Assembly: GCA_902489965.1 (NCBI GenBank)
Contig: CABUCA010000024.1
Coordinates: 1 to 26,149 of the forward strand
Direction: 5' to 3'
From: an uncultured Collinsella sp.
Lineage (GTDB): Bacteria; Actinomycetota; Coriobacteriia; Coriobacteriales; Coriobacteriaceae
Length of the DNA stretch: 26,149 nucleotides
In this document: positions 16,511-22,307 of the stretch, piece by piece
How the letters are laid out: every line of letters begins with the position of its first letter
Position numbering within the stretch: position 1 is the first letter of the stretch
Translations under genes and position numbers: made by a program
Notes under the pieces: model-generated
What the model saw: the letters and a program-made list of their open reading frames with translations, nothing else
Told to the model about the DNA's origin: nothing
The model's database searches: none

Positions 16511-16585
16511 GGGATCTCCTGTCGCCCGCAATGTACCCGAGACCATCTTCACCTGTATTGCGACTATACAAGCAAGGTCCCGACC

Positions 16586-16610
16586 TGACAAAGGGACTGT
16601 CCCTTTGTCA
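16586..16610. repeat. Dispersed palindrome, intact copy
   Basis: Perfect 12-base arms TGACAAAGGGAC / GTCCCTTTGTCA around one central T, in the divergent gap between the Nudix fusion (minus) and the MFS gene (plus). Here it cannot be a terminator of either neighbour. Confidence 0.85.
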
Positions 16611-16628
16611 CATTCTGTTAGAGTTGCA

Positions 16629-16641
16629 GGGATTGAATCCC
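16629..16641. promoter_or_regulatory. Small palindrome upstream of the MFS gene
   Basis: GGGATT-G-AATCCC is a perfect 13-bp palindrome about 30 bases before the MFS start, next to a TTGCAG that could be a -35 box. Possible operator; weak evidence. Confidence 0.3.
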
Positions 16642-16671
16642 GCTTATTCATGCGACATTGGAGTGACAACC

Positions 16672-17913
16672 TTGACCGCCGCAACCACGCCTAAAAGTAA
16701 GTCAACCGCCGCCGCGCTCTCCCCCGCGCGCACCAAGCTCTGCCTGGCGCTGCTCGTGCTGTTGGGATTCTCGCTCGGCTGCTCCGAGTTCGTGGTTATC
16801 GGCATCGAAAGCGACCTGGCGACAGAGCTCGGCGTATCGCTCGCCACCGCCGGTCAACTCATCAGCGTGTTCGCGCTCGTCTACGCTATCGCTACGCCGG
16901 TGCTTGCGCTCAGCACGGGGCGATTCCGCCGCTACCAGCTGCTCGTGTGCTACAGCATCGTCTTTGTGCTCGGCAATCTGGTCATGGCGTTGGCGCCCAA
17001 CTTCCAGGTGCTGTTTATCTCGCGCATTGTCCTGGGCTCCGTCTCGGGCGCACTGCTCGCCGTGGGCGTAACGTACATCCCCGAGCTGCTGTCCCCGCAG
17101 CAAACTTCGCTTGCAATCTCGGTGGTATATGGTGCGTTTTCCGTGGCAATGGTCTTTGTCACTTCGATCGGCAAGTTTGTAGCCGACACGCTTGATTGGC
17201 ATGTAGCAATGTACGGCACGCTGACCTTTGCCGTTCTGATCTGCGGAGCGCTCGTGATGTTTATGCCGCGTGCCGGACAGACCGACGAACCCGCTACCTT
17301 CCGTGAGCAGGCGGGACTTCTACGCGAGCCGAGCATCATCACCGGCATGCTCATCTTTTTGTTTGGCGTGGGGTCGGTCTACGTTTTCTACGGCTACGTG
17401 ACGCCTTATCTAGAGCAGGTGTTGGGCATGGGCACGGTCGAAGCCAGTACCACGCTTATGGCCTACGGCGTGTTCTGCCTGATCTCGAACATCTTGGGCG
17501 GATGGATCGATGCGCGCTTTGGCATGAAGGCACTGCTTGTGACGTTTGTGCTGCAGGCCGCGGCGCTACTCGGGCTGTTTGCTGTGGGCGGCACCATGCC
17601 GCTCGCGCTGGTCTTTGTCTTTAGTCTGGCAATGCTCATGTACCTGTTCTCGGTGTCGTGCATCACGCACTTTATGGACGTGGCACGCAGCCGCCATCCC
17701 AAATCGATGGTGCTCGCGAGCTCGGTTGAGCCCATGGCGTTTAATGTCGGCATCTCGTTTGGCACCGCAGTGGGCGGCGCCGTGGTAAGCGGAGTTGGCA
17801 TTGCATATGTAGGCGCGGTCGGTGCCGTGTTCTCGCTTGTGGCCTGGGCGCTCACGCTGGTGACGATTAAGTTGGCTCGCTGGGAACGCAAGAGGGCGAT
17901 GGCGCAGGCGTAG
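16672..17913 (+). CDS. MFS transporter, DHA1 (AraJ-like) exporter
   Basis: 413-aa integral membrane protein with about 12 hydrophobic segments, a normal MFS length. The first helix carries GFSLGCSEFVVIGIESDLA followed by LGVSLATAGQLISVFALVYA, the wording of the DHA1 branch that exports sugars or drugs by proton antiport. A basic turn GRFRRYQ after helix 2 corresponds to the MFS motif A region. A TTG at 16672 is proposed as start: GGAG lies eight bases upstream, and it leaves a short cytoplasmic tail before helix 1; the reading frame continues far upstream through the palindrome without any start signal. The tyrosine-phosphatase gene abuts its stop codon, so the two are probably one operon. 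Substrate unknown. Confidence 0.87.
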   Translation: MTAATTPKSKSTAAALSPARTKLCLALLVLLGFSLGCSEFVVIGIESDLATELGVSLATAGQLISVFALVYAIATPVLALSTGRFRRYQLLVCYSIVFVLGNLVMALAPNFQVLFISRIVLGSVSGALLAVGVTYIPELLSPQQTSLAISVVYGAFSVAMVFVTSIGKFVADTLDWHVAMYGTLTFAVLICGALVMFMPRAGQTDEPATFREQAGLLREPSIITGMLIFLFGVGSVYVFYGYVTPYLEQVLGMGTVEASTTLMAYGVFCLISNILGGWIDARFGMKALLVTFVLQAAALLGLFAVGGTMPLALVFVFSLAMLMYLFSVSCITHFMDVARSRHPKSMVLASSVEPMAFNVGISFGTAVGGAVVSGVGIAYVGAVGAVFSLVAWALTLVTIKLARWERKRAMAQA

Positions 17914-18405
17914 ATGCGATACTCGAGCTCGATGATGGCGATCGAAAGGAAACCGCATATACAACGTGTACTGTTTATCTGCTATGGAAACATCTGCCGC
18001 TCGACGATGGCCGAGTCGGTGTTTACCGAGCTCGTGCGCCGCGCTGGGCGCGAGGCGGAGTTTGCCATCGATTCCGCGGCGACCTCGACCGAGGAGATCG
18101 GCAACCCGCCACACCACGGTACCGTTGCCAAGCTACGCGAGGTCGGGATTCCCGTCGTCGCACATCGCGCACGTCAGGTGCGTCGCGCGGAGTATGGCGA
18201 CTGGGACCACATTGTCTATATGGACGACGAGAACGCCCGCGCCCTGTACCGAATTTTTGGGAAGGACCCCGATGGCAAGATCTCGCGCCTGCTCGATTGG
18301 ACCGATCGCCCCGGCGACGTGGCCGACCCCTGGTACACCGGCAATTTCGACGCCACCTACCGCGATGTACTCGCCGGTTGCACCGCCATGCTCGAGCAGC
18401 TGTAG
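17914..18405 (+). CDS. Low-molecular-weight protein tyrosine phosphatase
   Basis: Cytosolic phosphatase of up to 163 aa that removes phosphate from phosphotyrosine through a cysteine intermediate. The P-loop CYGNICRS (Cys23 to Arg29, CX5R) lies at the N-terminus as the family requires, and the general-acid Asp138 sits in DVADPWYTG near the C-terminus. Length and motif spacing are normal. The start is uncertain: the ATG at 17914 directly follows the MFS stop, ATGs at 17932 and 17935 are alternatives, and none has a strong ribosome binding site, so translation may be coupled to the MFS gene. Its protein target is unknown; the same family includes enzymes that act on arginine phosphate and on capsule kinases. 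Confidence 0.92.
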   Translation: MRYSSSMMAIERKPHIQRVLFICYGNICRSTMAESVFTELVRRAGREAEFAIDSAATSTEEIGNPPHHGTVAKLREVGIPVVAHRARQVRRAEYGDWDHIVYMDDENARALYRIFGKDPDGKISRLLDWTDRPGDVADPWYTGNFDATYRDVLAGCTAMLEQL

Positions 18406-18451
18406 GCGCTCGGGCGGCGCGGGCACACGGGCCACGCCATCGGCATAAAAC

Positions 18452-18515
18452 GAGCGTGGATTTTCTCCCACTTTGAGCGCTCGAGTGCGCCCTAAACGGG
18501 AGAAAATCCACGCTC
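18452..18515. terminator. Hairpin with perfect 18-bp arms between convergent genes
   Basis: Arms at 18452-18469 and 18498-18515 are exact reverse complements, enclosing 28 bases that contain GAGCGCTC. A TTTT lies in one arm and AAAA in the other. With the palindrome next to it, it separates the phosphatase (plus) from the ATPase (minus), where a bidirectional terminator is expected. Confidence 0.65.
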
Positions 18516-18519
18516 ATGA

Positions 18520-18550
18520 ATGCGACAAAGGGACTGTCCCTTTGTCGCAT
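18520..18550. repeat. Dispersed palindrome, best copy (15-base arms)
   Basis: Perfect 15-base arms from ATGCGACAAAGGGAC to GTCCCTTTGTCGCAT around a single T. It lies 12 bases beyond the ATPase stop on minus, in a convergent gap. Confidence 0.9.
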
Positions 18551-18562
18551 CCGGGACTAGCC

Positions 18563-19924
18563 CTAGACCGGCTTGACCTCCAGCTTTATCCCCTCGGCGC
18601 AGGAGTCGCCCAGAACATCCGAAAGGGCCCAGGTCGCATATAGCGGCAAATAGAGAACCGCTCCGTTGCGCTCAACGTTGCCTCTCGAGAAAACAATCCC
18701 GAGCCTTACGCCATATTCAGCCGTATCAAGCACATGACCGAGCGCAGCGTGCGCGTGGTAATAGGAGCCCGATTTAACCTCGATCGGAACAGCCGTCCCA
18801 TCCGGTCCATCGACCACAAAGTCCACTTCACCGCGCTTTTTTGTCTGATAGTAGTAAAGCTGGCGATTTTGGGCAGTCAGCTGCTGGGCCACCACGTTTT
18901 CGTAAATGCCGCCCAGATTGGGCTCCTTGCTATCAAGATACGCCGCTTGGGCGACTCCAACGGGGTAGCGCGCCATCAACATGCCCGTATCCGATTGATA
19001 TAGCTTGAACTGCGATGGCCGTGCCGTCTTGAGCAGGGGCGATTTTGGCTCGGTTACGATATCGGCTTTGAGAGCAACGCCGGCATCGACAAGCCATACA
19101 AAATCTCGCTGATACTTCTCATAGTGAGCCTTGGGGTCAATGGAATTGAGCACGAAGCGCTTGTTTTCGCCCTCGAGCATAATAGGGAGCTGATCGTAGA
19201 TGCTCTGCACCTGAAGGGCTCGCCCGCTTGCATACTTGGAGATATCCCGCCGGTACTGTTCGTTGAGCTCTGACTGCAGCTGACGAACAGAGGCAAGGTC
19301 GCCCTGCGTGTCAAGGAAACGCTGCACGACCTCCGGCATTCCGCCGACAACGGTATAGGTCCTGAAGTTTGCCATCATCGCGTCATGAATGTAATCGGGA
19401 ATGGGCCTCTCGCTGATACACGCGTCACGTATCGTTTGGCGAGCCCCCTCGCTCACCCCGATTGCCCAGCAAAACTCCTCAAAATCGAGCGGGAACATCC
19501 TAAGCTCGTGAACATACCCCACGGGATAGGACCTGACGCCCTTGAACTGAGTCCCGAGCATTGACCCCGAAAACGCCCAACGGCACCTCCCGTCCTCAAC
19601 AAGGAACTTTGCCATCGTCATGATGTCGGGGGCCTCTTGGACCTCATCGATAAACACGAGCGTTTTGCCTGGCGCAATCGGCTTTCCCGAAAGAAGCGTC
19701 ACTCTGCTGATGAAATCATCGGCATTCCGCGCCTCGAGAAGAGCATCTTTTGCCTGGCGGTTTTCCATGAGGTTAAGCTCGATGTAGGTTGCATGGTTGG
19801 CTTTGCCAAATGCGCGAATCGAATAGCTTTTGCCAATCTGGCGAGAACCCGTAATGAACAAGGCCTTTTGCTCGGAAGACTTCAGCCAACGCTCCAGCTC
19901 TGCCGCTATTTTCCTGCGCAGCAT
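18563..19924 (-). CDS. AAA-type ATPase with DUF4143 C-terminal domain
   Basis: 453-aa protein of the AAA_14 plus DUF4143 family, whose cellular role is poorly known. Walker A GSRQIGKS (26-33), Walker B LVFIDE (89-94) and a possible sensor region GSMLGTQFKGVRSYPVG (AAA_14 wording) are visible. The C-terminal part reads KRGEVDFVVDGPDGTAVPIEVKSG, with the E/D...E-K spacing of a PD-(D/E)XK nuclease-like fold, typical of DUF4143. The start at 19924 has GAGGAG upstream; the in-frame ATGs eight codons earlier have none. It stands alone, and its promoter region carries three 33-bp-spaced direct repeats. It might be a defence or toxin-like module, but nothing in the sequence decides this. Confidence 0.88.
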   Translation of the reverse strand: MLRRKIAAELERWLKSSEQKALFITGSRQIGKSYSIRAFGKANHATYIELNLMENRQAKDALLEARNADDFISRVTLLSGKPIAPGKTLVFIDEVQEAPDIMTMAKFLVEDGRCRWAFSGSMLGTQFKGVRSYPVGYVHELRMFPLDFEEFCWAIGVSEGARQTIRDACISERPIPDYIHDAMMANFRTYTVVGGMPEVVQRFLDTQGDLASVRQLQSELNEQYRRDISKYASGRALQVQSIYDQLPIMLEGENKRFVLNSIDPKAHYEKYQRDFVWLVDAGVALKADIVTEPKSPLLKTARPSQFKLYQSDTGMLMARYPVGVAQAAYLDSKEPNLGGIYENVVAQQLTAQNRQLYYYQTKKRGEVDFVVDGPDGTAVPIEVKSGSYYHAHAALGHVLDTAEYGVRLGIVFSRGNVERNGAVLYLPLYATWALSDVLGDSCAEGIKLEVKPV

Positions 19925-19948
19925 AGGCTCTCTCCTCAGTGTCATCAA

Positions 19949-20031
19949 ATGAAATGCAAAGTTTTATACGCTTGATTATCGATGAAACGCAGAATTTTTA
20001 GAACCTAAAATCAAATGAAATGCAGAGATTT
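19949..20031. promoter_or_regulatory. Three direct repeats at exact 33-bp period
   Basis: ATGAAATGCAAAGTTT (19949), ATGAAACGCAGAATTT (19982) and ATGAAATGCAGAGATTT (20015) start exactly 33 bases apart; the rest of each period is not conserved. They lie upstream of the ATPase start on minus and surround a TATAAA box (19963-19968 on minus), so they look like an operator array placed on one face of the helix. Confidence 0.6.
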
Positions 20032-20065
20032 GAGATTATAAGCAAAAGAAGGGGCACCACCGGCG

Positions 20066-20098
20066 AATGTGGCAAAGGGGCTGTCCCTTTGCCACATT
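20066..20098. repeat. Dispersed palindrome, GTGGCAAAG variant
   Basis: 14-base arms AATGTGGCAAAGGG / CCCTTTGCCACATT with a 5-base loop. It lies just past the stop of the TIGR04076 gene (minus) and may terminate it. Confidence 0.85.
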
Positions 20099-20106
20099 GC
20101 GCTCGA

Positions 20107-20436
20107 CTACTCGTCAACGATCTCGGCAAGCCAGACGTTCAGTGTATCGACTTCGGGGCAGCAGAACTTTGCCGTGCCGGGTTCGTTTCCAGGCACGGTC
20201 CCGCCATAGCGCAGGATATCGATATAGGGAAAGCCCACATGGCAGGCCATGGCGCACATCTTGCCGCGGTCTCGGTCGAAGTCAAAAACGTCGCCCGGCT
20301 TGTGACCATGGTGACAACGGCACGCACCCAGCTGGTCCACGCAGCTCACGCGGATACGCGGACGCTTGCCACGCGACGCGCCGAGCGGCTTGCTCTCGCC
20401 CGCAGGCCTGATGCCGCCCTCGCCGGCGTTACTCAT
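20107..20436 (-). CDS. TIGR04076 family small cysteine-rich protein
   Basis: 109-aa soluble protein of unknown function. The family pattern is visible from about residue 27: a V.C start, GHKPGDVFDFD, GKMCAMACHVGFPYIDILRYG and KFCCPEVDTLNVWL. It has eight cysteines plus a CHHGH cluster, which suggests metal or cofactor binding, though no ligand is established. The N-terminal 25 residues (Gly/Lys/Arg-rich) are an extension on the family core. The ATG overlaps the pyridoxamine-kinase stop by eight bases (ATGAGTAA), so the two are translationally coupled and likely made in fixed ratio. A functional link to vitamin B6 is suggested only by this coupling. Confidence 0.75.
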   Translation of the reverse strand: MSNAGEGGIRPAGESKPLGASRGKRPRIRVSCVDQLGACRCHHGHKPGDVFDFDRDRGKMCAMACHVGFPYIDILRYGGTVPGNEPGTAKFCCPEVDTLNVWLAEIVDE

Positions 20437-21253
20437 GGTCGATCACATCCAGGCAGGCCTCGATGGGAAGGCCGGCCGATTTGTCCTCTTGGTCGGCATT
20501 GCGCTCGATAAGCTCAGCCACCACACGCATGGCATCGCTCGTCGCGCGCTGAAGGCTCCAACCGGCCATAACGCGGCCGACGAGCACCGCCGAGAACGTG
20601 TCGCCCGTGCCCGGAAAGTAGACCGGAATCAGCTCGAAGGGAATCGTGAAGTACTCCCCCGCCACATGGTCGTAACCGATGACGACATTCGCACCGTCGA
20701 CCACAGCGCTCGTAATGACCACCGACTTGGCGCCCAGGACACGCACGGCATCCATAAGAGCGCGGCCCTCATCGGGCGTGATTTGCTCGGCAATGGGCGT
20801 ATCGGTGAGCAGGCAGGCCTCGGTGTAGTTTGGCACCGCATAGTCGGCGCACTCGAGCAGGCTGCGCATGAGACCGATCGTGGACTCGGGCACGCCGGCG
20901 TAGAGCTTGCCGTTGTCGCCCATGATGGGGTCGACGAACACCTTGGTGCCCTTTTGCGCGCGACGGTGGCAGAAGTCCGAAATGATGCGCGTCTCTTCCT
21001 CGGTCACGATAAAGCCGGTAGAGATGGCGTCGAACTCAAAGCCGAGCTCCTCCCAGATGGCGAGGCTCTGGCGCACGTACTCGGTGGTGTCGTGGATGTA
21101 GAACTTGGGATAGTTGAGCGTATCGGACACAAGTGCCGTCGGCAGGTTATGGATACGGTAACCCATGTGCGACAGCACCGGCAGCATGGCGGAAAGCGCG
21201 ACCTTGCCGTAGCCGCACATGTCGTTGATCAGCAGCAGCTGAGTGTTCTTCAT
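20429..21253 (-). CDS. pdxY: Pyridoxamine/pyridoxal kinase (PdxY-type)
   Basis: 274-aa ribokinase-superfamily enzyme that phosphorylates B6 vitamers in the salvage route to pyridoxal phosphate. Key blocks: LLINDMCGYGKVALSAMLPV at the start (substrate loop; the usual S.V..G motif appears as CGYGKVAL), VDPIMGDNGKLY (107-118), PNYTEACLLT (141-150) and the anion hole GTGDTFSA (215-222) with catalytic Asp218. Length fits the family. The start at 21253 has AAGGGGG upstream; the reading frame extends 23 codons further without signals. It is translationally coupled to the TIGR04076 gene that follows. Whether the preferred vitamer is pyridoxamine, pyridoxal or pyridoxine cannot be read from sequence. 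Confidence 0.88.
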   Translation of the reverse strand: MKNTQLLLINDMCGYGKVALSAMLPVLSHMGYRIHNLPTALVSDTLNYPKFYIHDTTEYVRQSLAIWEELGFEFDAISTGFIVTEEETRIISDFCHRRAQKGTKVFVDPIMGDNGKLYAGVPESTIGLMRSLLECADYAVPNYTEACLLTDTPIAEQITPDEGRALMDAVRVLGAKSVVITSAVVDGANVVIGYDHVAGEYFTIPFELIPVYFPGTGDTFSAVLVGRVMAGWSLQRATSDAMRVVAELIERNADQEDKSAGLPIEACLDVIDHE

Positions 21254-21382
21254 GAGTGTCCCCCTTGGTTCGGGCGCGGCGCGGCAGCGCCACAGTGCGA
21301 CTAAGTGTAGCGCAGGGAGCACGGCAGGCGGGCGCTGGTGCCGTGGAGGTCGAATTGTTGCGGAAAGGTTACGGGAAGGAAG

Positions 21383-21440
21383 TTAGTCGTTGGGGACGTT
21401 CTTAAATGACTAGTCAAACAAGAACGTCCCCAACGACTAA
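21383..21440. repeat. Hairpin with perfect 21-bp arms
   Basis: Arms 21383-21403 and 21420-21440 (core GTTGGGGACGTTC / GAACGTCCCCAAC) are exact reverse complements around a 16-base loop that itself contains the palindrome TGACTAGTCA. It is followed by partial copies of the same words (CCCAACGACT, GAACGTCCCTAAG). Confidence 0.85.
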
Positions 21441-21538
21441 CCCAACGACTATCAGCGCAAGGAGTGTCCCCAAGTGCCGGCACATAAGGAACGTCCCTAA
21501 GTGCCACCTAAGTGCCAAAACGACTGGTCGGGCAACAC

Positions 21539-21669
21539 CGATGTTTTGGCGAAGTCAGCGAAAACTCGCCAGAGTGAGCAAGGTGCCTTGAAACGAGGCG
21601 GCATTGACCTTCTGGTCATGCCGCCGAAGTTGAAAGGCAGATTGCCGCTCTGGCGGGTTTGCAGCGTCG
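21539..21669. repeat. 131-nt structured repeat element, copy 2
   Basis: Same length and fold as 13395-13525. Closing CGATG (21539-21543) with CGTCG (21665-21669); CGCCAGAG (21567-21574) with CTCTGGCG (21648-21655); middle helix 21584-21594 with 21629-21639, again with tandem G-A mismatches; apical hairpin 21597-21625 with loop TTCT. It lies upstream of marR. Confidence 0.75.
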
Positions 21670-21673
21670 AGCC

Positions 21674-21701
21674 GTTACGCGGTTTGGTAAAACCGCGTAA
21701 C
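21674..21701. repeat. Hairpin with perfect 12-bp arms
   Basis: GTTACGCGGTTT (21674-21685) and AAACCGCGTAAC (21690-21701) pair around GGTA, between the 131-nt element and the marR promoter. It may insulate marR from upstream transcription. Confidence 0.65.
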
Positions 21702-21716
21702 CACTAGTTTGGTACT

Positions 21717-21745
21717 TTGACATTCATTTCTCATGCTCCTAGATT
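21717..21745 (+). promoter_or_regulatory. marR-exporter operon promoter
   Basis: A perfect -35 box TTGACA (21717-21722), a 17-base spacer and TAGATT (21740-21745) as -10. It reads toward marR, whose start is 55 bases downstream. Confidence 0.7.
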
Positions 21746-21780
21746 GGTTAGGCACAAAACAATTCCACTACCTAACTAAA
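21745..21780 (+). promoter_or_regulatory. Candidate MarR operator
   Basis: TTGGTTAGG and CCTAACTAA form an imperfect inverted repeat (8 of 9) directly after the -10 box, where binding of the regulator would block transcription. MarR proteins often autoregulate through such sites; the link here is inferred. Confidence 0.45.
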
Positions 21781-21800
21781 GAAAGGAGCAACACTAATTC

Positions 21801-22307
21801 ATGTGCGATGAACCTCTTAACCTTTGTTCGCACGAGCCCGGCGGCGACCCGTCACAGCCGGCGGATGCACCCGAAGCGGTTAGCTCAGAAGACAAGCTTG
21901 CCAAGCGAATCCTCAATGGGCTTGGGTTTTGCGGCCATTACATGCATTTTCATGGCGGAGGCGTGTCCGGCAAGGCGCCCATCATCTGCCTGCTGGCCAA
22001 GCAACCCGGCGGCGAGATGTCGCAGCAGGAACTCGGCATGCACTTTGACCTCAAGCCGGGGTCGCTTTCCGAGATCCTGTCCAAACTCGAGCTCAACGGC
22101 CTCATCGAGCGCAGCCGTAACCCCAAGGATCGACGGCAGCTCACCATTCGCCTGACCGAAACCGGCCGGGAAAACGCCCGCATCGACCAGGCAGCCCGCA
22201 TTCGCTTTAGGGAACAGGCCTTTAGCGCCCTTACGCACGACGAGCGCGAACAGCTCGCCGAGATGCTCGAAAAAATCCGAGTAACCTGGGAGGAACTGGA
22301 TGATTAA
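21801..22307 (+). CDS. MarR family transcriptional regulator
   Basis: 168-aa DNA-binding protein. The winged helix spans about residues 50-125: KAPIICLLAKQPGGEMSQQELGMHFDLKPGSLSEILSKL covers helices 2-4, with the recognition helix around KPGSLSEILSKLE, and GLIERSRNPKDRRQLTIRLTETG is the classic MarR wing. An acidic 30-residue N-terminal tail precedes the fold. The ribosome binding site AGGAG is 12 bases from the ATG at 21801, a long spacing that may lower expression. The gene overlaps the first exporter gene by eight bases, so it most likely represses its own operon and responds to a substrate of the exporter. Confidence 0.92.
   Translation: MCDEPLNLCSHEPGGDPSQPADAPEAVSSEDKLAKRILNGLGFCGHYMHFHGGGVSGKAPIICLLAKQPGGEMSQQELGMHFDLKPGSLSEILSKLELNGLIERSRNPKDRRQLTIRLTETGRENARIDQAARIRFREQAFSALTHDEREQLAEMLEKIRVTWEELDD

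Larger units (their letters stand above)
21254..21716. other. Repeat-rich divergent intergenic region, no gene
   Basis: No coding sequence is supported. In order it holds the pdxY leader (to about 21310), a hairpin with perfect 21-bp arms (21383-21440), short repeats of AACGTCCCTAAGTGCC type (21440-21520), the 131-nt structured element (21539-21669) and a 12-bp-arm hairpin (21674-21701) before the marR promoter. Confidence 0.8.

Noticed and set aside
14717..16588. 623-codon plus frame covering the hypothetical membrane protein and Nudix fusion
   Set aside because: It runs through two hairpin repeats and antisense to two better-supported genes; no recognisable domain.
16625..16645. tRNA T-arm-like sequence GCAGGGATTGAATCCCGC
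   Set aside because: The loop lacks the invariant TTC, and no acceptor, D or anticodon arm can be built around it; better described as a small palindrome.
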